Below, piece by piece: positions 24,663-32,935 of a DNA stretch of 64,000 nt. The stretch covers positions 1 through 64,000 of the forward strand of contig JBMOMT010000074.1 of the NCBI GenBank assembly GCA_049324835.1, read 5' to 3'. The translations under genes were made by a program, and so were the position numbers. Numbering within the stretch: position 1 is the stretch's first letter; each line of letters starts with the position of its first letter. This DNA is from JBMOMT01 sp049324835. Its GTDB lineage: Bacteria > Chloroflexota > Anaerolineae > CAYNKW01. The notes under the pieces are model-generated. The model worked only from the letters and a program-made list of their open reading frames with translations, was not told the origin of the DNA and did no database searches.

Positions 24663-25586
24663 CTACTGCAATTGCGGATCTTGAACCAGGAGCCGCTTTA
24701 ACCCTTCCTCCAGCGACACGCGGGGTTGGAAATTCAGCTTTTCGCGGGCCAGGGTGAGATCGGCCACCAGGCGGGCCACGCCGCCGTCCTCGGCCTGGCT
24801 GTGCAAAAGGCGCACCTCCTTGCCCGTCACCCCGCCGATGCGCCGGGCCAGATCGTTGATGCTCACCTCCAGCCCGCTGCCCACGTTGATGATGGCCCGG
24901 TCGACATTCCGGGCCGTCCCTGCCGCCACCAGCGCGTCGACCACGTCGTCCAGGAAAACGAAATCGCGGCTCTGGGTGCCATTGCCAAAAATCACCATCG
25001 AGCCGCCGCTGAGGGCCTGCTTCACCAACGCCGGGATGACCGGCGCCCGATAGACCGGCATGTACTGGCCCGGGCCGTAAGCGTTGAACACACGCAAAAT
25101 CACCGTCTCGATGTTCCACAGCCGGCCGATGGTGCGCACGTAATGTTCTGCCGCCAGTTTACTCACGGCGTAGGGCGTGTCCGGGTCTGGCTCCAGATCT
25201 TCGTGGACCGGCTGGTGGCTCTGGCGGCCATAAACCGCGCCCGAAGACGTAAACACCACGCGCATCACGCCGGCGTCGCGCATGGCCTCCATCAGGCTCA
25301 CCGTGCCGCCCACGTTGACGTCGTTGTACTCGCGGGGGTACAGCACCGACTCGGCCACGAATACCCGCGCCGCCAGATGATAGACGCACTCCACATCGCG
25401 CAGCAGCGTCCAGAGGCGGGGCACATCGCGCACGTCACCCCGCGTAAAATGCACCTCTTTTGGCAATCGAGCCGGATCCCCGGCGCTCAAGTCGTCCAGC
25501 ACCTGCACCCGGTGTCCCTCGGTCGCCAGTCGGTGCGCCAGCGCCGCGCCGAGAAATCCCGCTCCACCGGTGATCAAAATCCGCAT
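24663..25586 (-). CDS. NAD-dependent nucleotide-sugar epimerase/dehydratase (SDR)
   Basis: A 307-residue extended short-chain dehydrogenase, likely acting on a UDP- or GDP-sugar (UDP-glucose 4-epimerase-like). Seen: the NAD-binding GGAGFLG near residue 7, a catalytic YAVSK (Tyr-x3-Lys) near 145, a preceding TSSGAVYG stretch carrying the catalytic Ser, and an RDFVFLDDVVDAL sugar-binding segment. The ATG at 25584-25586 follows GGAGGA by three bases; the open frame extends to 25607 but that part precedes the Rossmann fold. It lies 33 bases after the flavoenzyme gene and may end that transcript. Product stereochemistry cannot be read from the sequence. Confidence 0.88.
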   Translation of the reverse strand: MRILITGGAGFLGAALAHRLATEGHRVQVLDDLSAGDPARLPKEVHFTRGDVRDVPRLWTLLRDVECVYHLAARVFVAESVLYPREYNDVNVGGTVSLMEAMRDAGVMRVVFTSSGAVYGRQSHQPVHEDLEPDPDTPYAVSKLAAEHYVRTIGRLWNIETVILRVFNAYGPGQYMPVYRAPVIPALVKQALSGGSMVIFGNGTQSRDFVFLDDVVDALVAAGTARNVDRAIINVGSGLEVSINDLARRIGGVTGKEVRLLHSQAEDGGVARLVADLTLAREKLNFQPRVSLEEGLKRLLVQDPQLQ

Positions 25587-25619
25587 CGTTCCTCCGTTGC
25601 TCTGCAATAACGCAATACG

Positions 25620-26777
25620 CTACTTTAGTTTTTCCTGGCCCTCGAACCGGCGATAGGGTGAAAAATGGACCAGCGCTTCCCGATCCTCTGGCTCTAGCGA
25701 ATCGGTGACCAGGCGGGCCAGCAGCTCACCCAGACCCGGCCCCAACATGAATCCCTGGCCGCACATGCCCACCGCCTGCAAAAAGCCGCTCACCTCGTCG
25801 ACCCAACCGACGATGGGGAAACCATCGGGCGTCATGGGATACAGGCCCCGCCAGGTGCGCCGCACGCGGATGTTCTTCAGCCGCGGCATCAAGTCTACCA
25901 TGCGGCGGGCCACCATGGGCAGAAACGCGCTCGTCTCGCGGGTGTCCTCGCCCCAGATGCTGGGCTGGGGCGTGATACAAAAGACGATCTGGCCGGTAAA
26001 GTGCTGGTAAAAGTAAAAGTTGGCCGAACCGGCTGCCGGCCGGATATCCACCACCATCGGGTGCAGGAAACGGGCCACCGCCTCGCTGATGGCCGCCTCG
26101 TGAGAATCGGGGCGCACCGGCAGATCGAGGCCGGCCATGGCGGCCACCGGCGCAGCCCAGGCCCCGGCGGCGTTGATCACCACGTCGGCGCCGTAGCGGG
26201 CTTTGTCCGTCACCACACCTCGCACGCGCCCCCCCTCGATGGTGAGGCCGGTCACTTTTTCGTGAAAACGAAACTCGGCCCCCAACCGCCGGGCGTGGCG
26301 GTAAAAAGCGTGGATGGCCAGCAGCGGCGAGGCGTTGCCGTCGTCGGGCGAAAGAGTGCCGCCGATGAGGCCATCAGGGTTGAGATCGGGGATTGCCTCC
26401 AACAGGGCTTTTTTATCCAGCCAGTGGATGTTGAGTCCAAAAGCCTGCTGGATGGCCAGCAGCTCTTTGAGGATGCGCTCCTCCCGCTGCCGGTAGGCCA
26501 CGAAAGAATAGCCGCCCTCGTACCACTCGATCTCGTCGCCGTAGCGCTCTTTCCAGGTGGAGAAAATCTCGATGCTGCGCAAACACAGCCGGATCTTGGC
26601 CGGGTCGGAGTGGGTGGCGCGGATGCCGCCGATGGCCGTCTTGTTGGAGCCCTGGCCCACGCTGGGCCGCTCGTCGAGCACCAGCGCGCGCACGCCGGCC
26701 TGAGCCAGCGAAAAGGCCGCCGGCGCGCCCACACTGCCCGCGCCGATGATGATGACGTCATAGTGTTTGACCGTCAT
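25620..26777 (-). CDS. FAD-dependent amine/amino-acid oxidoreductase, beta-type subunit
   Basis: A 385-residue DAO-family flavoprotein (sarcosine oxidase beta / HcnC / proline dehydrogenase beta-like). Seen: the FAD-binding GAGSVGAPAAFSL near residue 12, the acidic LVLDE that holds the ribose, an ATHSDPAKIRL segment typical of the family, INAAGAWA in the middle, and the C-terminal second FAD contact GMCGQGFMLGPGLGELLA. The gene upstream on the same strand (27676-29757) encodes the matching alpha subunit with Fe-S centres. They normally lie side by side; here about 900 bases containing an inverted-repeat element and a transposase relic separate them. ATG 26775-26777 is preceded by GGGAGAT. Substrate unproven. 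Confidence 0.85.
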   Translation of the reverse strand: MTVKHYDVIIIGAGSVGAPAAFSLAQAGVRALVLDERPSVGQGSNKTAIGGIRATHSDPAKIRLCLRSIEIFSTWKERYGDEIEWYEGGYSFVAYRQREERILKELLAIQQAFGLNIHWLDKKALLEAIPDLNPDGLIGGTLSPDDGNASPLLAIHAFYRHARRLGAEFRFHEKVTGLTIEGGRVRGVVTDKARYGADVVINAAGAWAAPVAAMAGLDLPVRPDSHEAAISEAVARFLHPMVVDIRPAAGSANFYFYQHFTGQIVFCITPQPSIWGEDTRETSAFLPMVARRMVDLMPRLKNIRVRRTWRGLYPMTPDGFPIVGWVDEVSGFLQAVGMCGQGFMLGPGLGELLARLVTDSLEPEDREALVHFSPYRRFEGQEKLK

Positions 26778-26790
26778 TTGTTATCTCCCA

Positions 26791-26945
26791 AGTAACTGCT
26801 CAGCCTACTCTCCCGCAGGCTGAAATCGGTCATCCCATGCCACAATTTAGCCGACTGGGCCCGGTAAATCTGCAAAATGTAGCGGCACAAGGAGGCACGG
26901 CATGCCGTACCCCTACCAGAGCCTGCGGGAGGGTGAGCAATTACT
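26791..26945. mobile_element. Inverted-repeat element, family A (copy 2)
   Basis: A 155-base element with ends AGTAACTGCTCAGCCTAC and its inverse AGTAATTGCTCACCC, both leading into CTCCCGCAGGC. The interior shares GCCGACTGG, TCTGCAAA, TGTAGC and GGCACGGCATGCCGT with the copy at 60368-60499. There is no coding capacity, so it is a MITE-like non-autonomous element. It lies 13 bases upstream of the flavoenzyme start, so it forms the gene's leader. Confidence 0.75.
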
Positions 26946-26960
26946 CTCCCAAATAGATGC

Positions 26961-26977
26961 GCAAATTGGCAATTTGC
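26961..26977. repeat. REP-like palindrome, downstream side of the RAYT
   Basis: GCAAATTG-G-CAATTTGC, the same core as the larger palindrome at 27653-27679. The two bracket the transposase relic, as REP sequences bracket RAYT genes. Confidence 0.7.
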
Positions 26978-27008
26978 CTCACAAAGGATATTTGCAATAG
27001 CTCCACTG

Positions 27009-27622
27009 TCAGGCTTCCCAGTTTTCAATCCATCCGGCATTGACCGGGTTGTTCAAGACATACCGGACGATCCGGTTTAGTTCTGCTTCGTCCCGCACGA
27101 CATGATCATAATTCTCATGCTGCCAGAACTGCCCCTCCCGTCCCAGCAACCGGTTCGACTCACGGGCGGTATATCGCTTGAGAGAGTGCATAATGACCGC
27201 TATAGAATGGTAGTCCCCATCTGCCTCGAGAAGAGGCGTAAAGACCATGTGTACGTGATAGGCATCATGCAGTAGGCGATCAAGTCATAGACCCGTCCGT
27301 CACGATGATGAATACTCTCGGTTACCAGGGCAGCAATTCTCGGGTCTTGAAGCCAAAAAGGACCGTTCGAGGTCAATGCCAGAGCTGTATCCCAGTGGCC
27401 GAAAAGCAAACGTTGATCCCGGTAGTGCGTTTGGGCACGAACCCGCGGATCAGAGATACGATCCGACTCGGTTTTTACCCGCTCGGCTTCCGAGTACAAT
27501 TGCTCCAACACAGCGGCAGGGATCGAGCCCACCAAACGAAAGGTGATAAAGAGCGTAGCACCAGGCGGCTGCATGTGCGGCAAACGCCGTTCATAATATG
27601 GCTTGTACGCGAACTGACTCAT
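27009..27622 (-). pseudogene. REP-associated tyrosine transposase (RAYT), frameshifted
   Basis: Two overlapping frames together give one IS200-like Y1 transposase of the RAYT (Y1_Tnp/DUF1568) type, about 205 residues. The first part begins MSQFAYKPYYERRLPHMQPPG and includes ATLFITFRL; the second includes HSLKRYTARESNRLLG, FWQHENYDHVVRD (catalytic Tyr) and YVLNNPVNAGW. The break is at 27258-27260, where one base is missing from what should read Pro-Asn-His-Val-His: the HUH metal-binding motif itself is disrupted. Either the gene is dead or the base is a sequencing error. REP-like palindromes on both sides support the identification. It is inserted between two subunit genes of a flavoenzyme. 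Confidence 0.85.
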
Positions 27623-27652
27623 CAGACCATCTGCAGGGAAAATCCTCAAGGC

Positions 27653-27679
27653 GTAGCGCAAATTGCCAATTTGCGCTAC
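27653..27679. repeat. REP palindrome, upstream side of the RAYT
   Basis: A perfect palindrome with arms GTAGCGCAAATTG and CAATTTGCGCTAC around a single C. It overlaps the stop codon (27676-27678) of the alpha-subunit gene, so the insertion event reached the very end of that gene. Confidence 0.9.
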
Positions 27680-29757
27680 TGGCTGCCGGCAAAGACGCCC
27701 AGCGGCACCTCCACGAAAACGGGCCGGTGCGCCTGATCCACCACCTCGTCCAGAGGGATGCCCTCGTCGCGGAAGAGACGGTGGATCAGCGCCGTGCAGG
27801 TCTTGGCCCCGCAGGCGCCCATGCCCGCCCGGCTCACCGCCTTGATCTCGTTGATGTCGCGGTAGCCCTGCCGGATGAGCGCCCGGAGCTCGCCGGCCGT
27901 CACCCGCTCGCAGCGGCAGACGATGGTATCGTCGGTGAGACGTTCCACGTAGTGATCCATCGGCTCGGCCACCTGCTGTTCCTGCACCCGGATGCCGGCG
28001 ATGCGCCCGGCGTAGGCCCTCGGCGCACTCACTCTGACGGCCAGCGTGCGGTCGAAAGCCTTGATCGCCCGCACGCCCGTCACCTCCACGTTGCCCAAGG
28101 TCTGCCCCCCGGCATCCAGCACCGTCACCACGTCGCCAACGTGGATGCTCTCCCGCAAAAACTCGTAGGCGATGGTCACCGTGGGAGCATCAACGTCCTG
28201 GCGGTAATCCACCAGCGTGATGGCCAGGCCGGGGCAGATGGTGACACATTTCTCGCAGCCCACGCAGGCCTTGCCCACCTGCTCGCCGATGAATTCGGGC
28301 AGACGGCGAATATCGTTTTCGTCGATGTGGATCAACCCCTGCGGGCAAACTGCCGTGCAAGGGTTGCAGGGGATCTCTTGGCTGCAGTGGAACACCGGCA
28401 CCACCCCCTCTCCGGCGTCCGGCGTATGCTCCGCCACCACCGCGCCCGGTTTCGATTTTAGAATCTCGGCGGTGCGATACCAGTCGGGTGGGATCTCGCC
28501 CACGGCGTAACCCAGGGCGCGGGCCACCTCCAGCCCCTTGATCTTGCCGGAGAACATGGCCGCCGACGCCTCGGCGATCTCTTCGGCATCGCCGGCGGCA
28601 AAGGCCGGCAGGCCGAACGCCTGCGCTTTGAGGTAAAACTCGTCCACCGGGTCCAGTCCCACGGCGATGAGCACCGTGTCGCAGGCGAAGGAGCGCTCGG
28701 TGCCGGGGATGGGCCGGAAGCGCTCGTCGACCTGGGCCACCGTCACCGATTCCACCGAGTCTGCGCCGTTGGCGCTGACCACGGTGTGGCGGGTATAGAT
28801 GGGCACACCCATGCGGGCCAGCTTGTCCTTGTGCACCTTGTAACCGCCGCACTCGGGCAGAGCCTCCACCAGCCCCACCACGGCGATGCCCGCCTGCAGG
28901 GCGTGATAGCCGGCGATGAGCCCCACGTTGCCGCCGCCCACGATGAACAGCCGCTCTGCCGCGCGCACCCGATCGCGGTTGACCAGCGTCTGGAACGCGC
29001 CGGCGCCATAGACGCCCGGCAGCGTGTTGCCCTTGAAAGCCAGCGACTTTTCCCGCGCCCCGGCGGCCACCAGCAGCACCTGCGGCGTCACCAACACGTA
29101 ACGCTGGCTGTCGCGCAACACGCCCACTTTTTTGTCGCTGAACACGGCCAGGGCGGTGCTGTTGAGCCAGATTTCCACGCTTTGGTGCTGGCGCACCTGC
29201 TCTTCCAGTCGGGTGGCGATGTCGATGCCGCGCGTGCCGGCATAGACGGCGTTGGTGGAACCGAAAAAGCGGTGCGTTTGCAGCACCAGCTTGCCACCCA
29301 GGCGGTGCTTGTCGTCCACCAGCAGCACTTGAATACCCAGCCTGCCCAGTTCGATGGCTGCCGAAAGGCCGGCCGGCCCGCCGCCGATGATGAGCACCGG
29401 CACGTCGATCTCTTCGATCTCGGCCATCGGCGGCGCCTCGTCCACCCTGGGCAGCTCCGGCAGCCCCTCGGCCGGCTCCACGCGCACGCCCGGCCGCACC
29501 AGTTCCATACACGATTTCACCGGCTTGCCGTCGGCCAGCACCAGACATTGGGCGCACTGGCCGTTGGCGCAGAAAATGCCCTGCGGCGCGCCGTCTTTGG
29601 GGTGATGCCCAAAGACCCGCACCCCATTAGCAAAAAGGGCAGAAGCTATCGTTTCGCCCTGTTGGGCGAGCAGCTTCTGCCCCTGCCAGTAAAAGGCCAC
29701 GCTTTCCCGTGGCTCGATAGGCAAAATAGGATGTTCCACGATGCGATACTCAGACAT
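27676..29757 (-). CDS. Iron-sulfur flavoprotein, alpha-type subunit of an HCN synthase/amine dehydrogenase-like complex
   Basis: A 693-residue redox protein that fuses parts often encoded by separate genes. Seen in order: an N-terminal [2Fe-2S] ferredoxin-like domain (about residues 10-100, Cys in GIFCANGQCAQC and KSC); an FAD-binding GGGPAG near 125; a second Rossmann motif GGGNVG near 275; two 4Fe-4S clusters (CNPCTAVCPQG, and CVGCEKCVTICPG around 515); and a C-terminal BFD-type [2Fe-2S] domain (CRCERV near 605, then GACGAKTC). This matches SoxA/HcnA-HcnB/proline dehydrogenase alpha fusions that pass electrons from the beta subunit. The beta gene lies downstream beyond a mobile insertion. 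Likely substrate: an amino acid or opine, not resolved. Confidence 0.87.
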   Translation of the reverse strand: MSEYRIVEHPILPIEPRESVAFYWQGQKLLAQQGETIASALFANGVRVFGHHPKDGAPQGIFCANGQCAQCLVLADGKPVKSCMELVRPGVRVEPAEGLPELPRVDEAPPMAEIEEIDVPVLIIGGGPAGLSAAIELGRLGIQVLLVDDKHRLGGKLVLQTHRFFGSTNAVYAGTRGIDIATRLEEQVRQHQSVEIWLNSTALAVFSDKKVGVLRDSQRYVLVTPQVLLVAAGAREKSLAFKGNTLPGVYGAGAFQTLVNRDRVRAAERLFIVGGGNVGLIAGYHALQAGIAVVGLVEALPECGGYKVHKDKLARMGVPIYTRHTVVSANGADSVESVTVAQVDERFRPIPGTERSFACDTVLIAVGLDPVDEFYLKAQAFGLPAFAAGDAEEIAEASAAMFSGKIKGLEVARALGYAVGEIPPDWYRTAEILKSKPGAVVAEHTPDAGEGVVPVFHCSQEIPCNPCTAVCPQGLIHIDENDIRRLPEFIGEQVGKACVGCEKCVTICPGLAITLVDYRQDVDAPTVTIAYEFLRESIHVGDVVTVLDAGGQTLGNVEVTGVRAIKAFDRTLAVRVSAPRAYAGRIAGIRVQEQQVAEPMDHYVERLTDDTIVCRCERVTAGELRALIRQGYRDINEIKAVSRAGMGACGAKTCTALIHRLFRDEGIPLDEVVDQAHRPVFVEVPLGVFAGSQ

Positions 29758-29848
29758 GTCATTGTCCTTGCTAGCCGACCGGGTCGGGTTTCCAGCGGCA
29801 TCCTTGCCTGATCGATATTATACCACAAAGCCCCGCCGGGAGCCAAGC

Positions 29849-30071
29849 TGTCACACCAATTTCCCCGAGTTGGATCGAATTGGCAGAAATCCAGGTATGT
29901 GATTCGGGCCAAAGAAGTGTTGGGACTGCGCCTTCGAGATGGGAAAACGGTCAAAATGCGGCAAAAAACACTTTCTGTGGACTGAAAATCGGCTTTTCCA
30001 CCGCTGTGATCTCGGAGGATATTTTGCCAAAGCAGGAGCCTCAAATGCTCCGTAGGGAAATTGGTGTGTCA
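29849..30071. mobile_element. Inverted-repeat element, family B
   Basis: A 223-base non-coding element with 17-base terminal repeats: TGTCACACCAATTTCCC on the left and GGGAAATTGGTGTGTCA on the right, one mismatch. It fills most of the 311-base gap 29758-30068. Its right end supplies the TGA stop codon (30069-30071) of the neighbouring glycosyltransferase gene. No transposase lies within it, so it is MITE-like. Confidence 0.75.
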
Positions 30072-30842
30072 GGTATCCAGGGGATACCTTTTCAGGCCGA
30101 GGGTTTGAAGCAGCACGTGGAACAGGAAGAGAGGGTTGTTCACCAGATACCGTCGCCCTAGACGGCGCGGCTCGTTGAGCAGTCGGAAAAGCCATTCCAG
30201 GCCCGCCTGTTGCATCCAGTGTGGGGCCTGTGGTTTACGGCCGCTGTGAAAATCAAAGGCGGCCCCCACGCCGATGAGCACCGCCGCCGTCAGCCGGCCC
30301 GTGTGCGACGCCATCCAACGTTCCTGCTTGGGTGTGCCCAGGCCCACCCAGACCACGTCCGCCTGGCTGCGATTGATGGCCTGCACGATCTGGGCCTCCT
30401 CTGCCGCTGTCGATGGGCGAAAGGGGGGTGAAAGAGCGCCTGCCACGCTCAGGCCAGGGAAACGTTCCACCAGACGCGCCGCCAGATCGTCCGGCACGCC
30501 CTCGGCGCCGCCGTAAAAGAAATGGCGATAGCCCTTTTCGACCGAGTGTGCGCACAGGGCCAGCATCAGATCCGGGCCGTAGACCCGGCGCACGTGAGGG
30601 AATCCCTTGAGGCGGCTCAGCCACACCAGAGGCATACCGTCGGGTGTGACCAGCCCGGCGGCGTTGTGGATGCGCCGCAGGGCCGGGTCGCGCTGGCTTT
30701 CCATCACGCCGTGAACACCGGTCACGCAGACGTAATGGGCCTCTTTATGGGCGATCCAGCCCTGGATGGTTTCCAGCGTCTGGGCCATGTCCACCGCGCT
30801 GACGCCCACACCCAGAATGTTGACCCGCCGCCGGGGGTGCAT
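30069..30842 (-). CDS. WecG/TagA/CpsF family glycosyltransferase
   Basis: A 257-residue cytoplasmic glycosyltransferase that should transfer a second sugar (ManNAc, ManNAcA or similar) onto an undecaprenyl-linked sugar. Seen: the family hallmark stretch VTPDGMPLVW near residue 65, FFYGGAEGVPDDLAARL around 108, and VGLGTPKQERWMA near 168, followed by IGVGAAFDFHSGRKPQAPHW. Length matches the family (about 245-260). ATG follows the TAA of the epimerase gene directly (TAAATG) with GGAG nearby, so they are coupled. The stop codon comes from the end of an inverted-repeat element, so a few native C-terminal residues may have been lost or changed. This is the last gene of the polysaccharide cluster. 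Confidence 0.92.
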   Translation of the reverse strand: MHPRRRVNILGVGVSAVDMAQTLETIQGWIAHKEAHYVCVTGVHGVMESQRDPALRRIHNAAGLVTPDGMPLVWLSRLKGFPHVRRVYGPDLMLALCAHSVEKGYRHFFYGGAEGVPDDLAARLVERFPGLSVAGALSPPFRPSTAAEEAQIVQAINRSQADVVWVGLGTPKQERWMASHTGRLTAAVLIGVGAAFDFHSGRKPQAPHWMQQAGLEWLFRLLNEPRRLGRRYLVNNPLFLFHVLLQTLGLKRYPLDT

Positions 30843-31862
30843 TTATCGCTCCGTGAGCATGCGGTTCAGAATGTGCTGCACCTGATCCCGTTTTTTGGCG
30901 GCAAAATACCAGTCCACGGTGCGTTTGAGGCCTTCGCGGAACGGCACCTCAGGCTGCCAGCCCAGCAGCCTCTTGGCCAGGCTGTTGTCGGCCACCCGAT
31001 TCAACGGGCCGGTGGGCATGTGGGGCAGGAATCTGATCTCGGCCTGGTGGCCCGTGTATTCCAGCACCAGGCGCACCGCATCGATCACGCGCACCCGCTC
31101 CATCGTGCCCAGGTTCACGGCCGTGCCATCGTCGATCTTTTCGGCGGCCAGGATGGTGCCCCGCACGATATCGTCGACAAACGTCCAGTTGCGCACCTGG
31201 CTGCCATCGCCCCAGACCTCGAAGGGATTCTGGCCGATGAAGGCGCGGGCGATCATGGCCATGACGGCGTGGTTTTCCACGCCGCGTGGCCCATAGACGG
31301 TAAAGTAACGGCACGAGGCTGCCTTGAGGCCGTATTCGCGGCAATAGGCCTGCAGCGTCAGCTCGTTCATCAGTTTGGCCCAGCCGTAGAGGTTGTCGGC
31401 GTCGTAGGGTGGTTTCACCAGAGCCTCGGTGAGGAAAACCATTTCGTCGGGATTGCTCTGGAGATAGTTGGGGTAGACACAACCCGACGAGGCAAAAATC
31501 ACCTTTTGCACGCCGGCCCGGCGGGCCTCCCAGAAAATCAGCCCGCCCAGGAACAGGTTCGAGGCCGGCCCGGCCTGGTGCAGATCGACATAACCCCGCC
31601 CGCCGTGATCGGCGGCCAGATGAAAGACGATCTCGATGCCCTGCATGGCCATGCGCGCTACACCCGGTTCGCGCAAGTCGGCGCACAGCAAGTCGATGCT
31701 GCCTGTGGTCAGGTGATGCTGGAGATTCTCCAGTTTGCCGCTGGAGAGATCGTCCACGATGCGCACCTGAGCCCCTTGTGCGATCAGGCTGTCGGTGAGG
31801 TGCGAGCCGATGAAGGACGCCCCACCGGTGATCAGGACGCGGCGGTTTTGCCAGAATGACAC
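30843..31862 (-). CDS. NAD-dependent sugar epimerase (GDP-mannose 3,5-epimerase-like)
   Basis: A 339-residue extended SDR enzyme. Seen: NAD-binding GGASFIGSHL near residue 13, the HLAADHGGRGYVD segment and IFASSGCVYP that resemble GDP-mannose 3,5-epimerases, the catalytic YGWAK, and RNWTFVDDIVRG before the C-terminal substrate domain. Two starts are possible: GTG 31862, seven bases after a GGAG, and ATG 31910, which overlaps the upstream stop as ATGA. The GTG gives a family-normal N-terminus and is used here; the longer form would add 16 residues. It is coupled to the WecG-type gene and follows the flippase-like membrane protein. Substrate assignment is tentative. Confidence 0.85.
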   Translation of the reverse strand: MSFWQNRRVLITGGASFIGSHLTDSLIAQGAQVRIVDDLSSGKLENLQHHLTTGSIDLLCADLREPGVARMAMQGIEIVFHLAADHGGRGYVDLHQAGPASNLFLGGLIFWEARRAGVQKVIFASSGCVYPNYLQSNPDEMVFLTEALVKPPYDADNLYGWAKLMNELTLQAYCREYGLKAASCRYFTVYGPRGVENHAVMAMIARAFIGQNPFEVWGDGSQVRNWTFVDDIVRGTILAAEKIDDGTAVNLGTMERVRVIDAVRLVLEYTGHQAEIRFLPHMPTGPLNRVADNSLAKRLLGWQPEVPFREGLKRTVDWYFAAKKRDQVQHILNRMLTER

Positions 31863-31906
31863 TTGAGCACTCCTCGAAAAAACGTGTGTGGGCGATGGTA
31901 TGCCCG

Positions 31907-32935
31907 TCATGGCTGAGCCGGGTGGCGCAGCAAACGATTCTCCCACAGCAGACACGCCAGGCCGATGACGATCAGGGGGAGATAGGCAACTAGTTGCAGA
32001 GTGATGCCATAAGCCAGCCCAAGCTCGCGCTCGACGCCAAAGAGCGAGAGCACCAGCACACACAGATAGGGGAAAACGCCCATGTTTCCCGGCAGTGGTG
32101 GCACGGCAACGCCGCTCATCAGCACCACCAGCAACATCAGCGCCACCCAGGGCGAAAGGCCGAGGCCAAAAGCCCGGAAGGCCAGATAGTTCGACAGGGC
32201 CATCAGCAGCCAGATCAGGGCCGAGCTGCCCCACAGCCGCACGCCTACCCAACCGTTGCCAAAGAGCTGGAAAGCGCCGATGGCCTGGGGCGCCGAGGTC
32301 GCGATGGTCTTTTGCCATTTCTGGGGCAGCGGCCGCAGGACCGGCCGCACCAGCCGCCAGACGTGTGGCCCGGCAAAGGCAAATGCCAGCAGGAGCACCA
32401 GGGCAGTCGCCGCCAGGGGCAGCAGGCTGCCGCCGGCCTTTTGCAGCCAGGCAGGCATGCCACTGGCGCTGACCGCCAGCCAGACCGATATACCCACATA
32501 GGCCAGGGCCAGCATGACCAGGTCGGTGGTCTTTTCCACCACCACCGTCGACAGGGCCCGGGCGCGGCTGACGGCTTTTACCTCGCCGATGTAATAGACG
32601 CGGCCCACCTCACCCGCCCGCGCCGGCAGAATGGCGTTGAGCATCTGCCCGATCATGTACACCGACCATACTTTACGCAGGTCGATTCGCTCCGGGTAAA
32701 ACAAGACCTGCCATCTAAAGGCGCGCACCAGCGAGTTGATCACGACCACAATTCCTGCCAGGATCAGCCATTGCCAGACGGCCACCGCAAGCGCGCCGGT
32801 CAGCGCCGGCCAGGAGATGCCGCGGAAGGCCAATGCCAGACACAAAAGACTGAGTCCGAGCCCCAGCACCCGTCGCCACTCGCGGCGCAGCCAGGCCGTG
32901 AGATTGCTTTTGCGCTCAGTCGATGGGGCCGGCAT
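31907..32935 (-). CDS. Lysylphosphatidylglycerol-synthase-TM-like membrane protein (UPF0104)
   Basis: An integral membrane protein of about 342 residues with eight or so helices. Seen: the family motif around NSLVRAFRWQVLF near residue 70, LPARAGEVGRVYYIGE near 105, TTDLVMLALAYVG, and the C-terminal GVAVPPLPGNMGVFPYL. Members of this family (PF03706) occur in polysaccharide and glycolipid clusters, possibly as flippase-like or lipid-linked transport proteins. The ATG at 32933-32935 overlaps the end of the preceding small membrane protein by 20 bases; the frame extends to 32992 but without a better start. Function within this cluster is inferred from the company it keeps. Confidence 0.8.
   Translation of the reverse strand: MPAPSTERKSNLTAWLRREWRRVLGLGLSLLCLALAFRGISWPALTGALAVAVWQWLILAGIVVVINSLVRAFRWQVLFYPERIDLRKVWSVYMIGQMLNAILPARAGEVGRVYYIGEVKAVSRARALSTVVVEKTTDLVMLALAYVGISVWLAVSASGMPAWLQKAGGSLLPLAATALVLLLAFAFAGPHVWRLVRPVLRPLPQKWQKTIATSAPQAIGAFQLFGNGWVGVRLWGSSALIWLLMALSNYLAFRAFGLGLSPWVALMLLVVLMSGVAVPPLPGNMGVFPYLCVLVLSLFGVERELGLAYGITLQLVAYLPLIVIGLACLLWENRLLRHPAQP

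Noticed and set aside
29851..30195. 114-codon minus-strand frame between the flavoenzyme and WecG-type genes
   Set aside because: It lies in the family-B inverted-repeat element and shows no protein family features.
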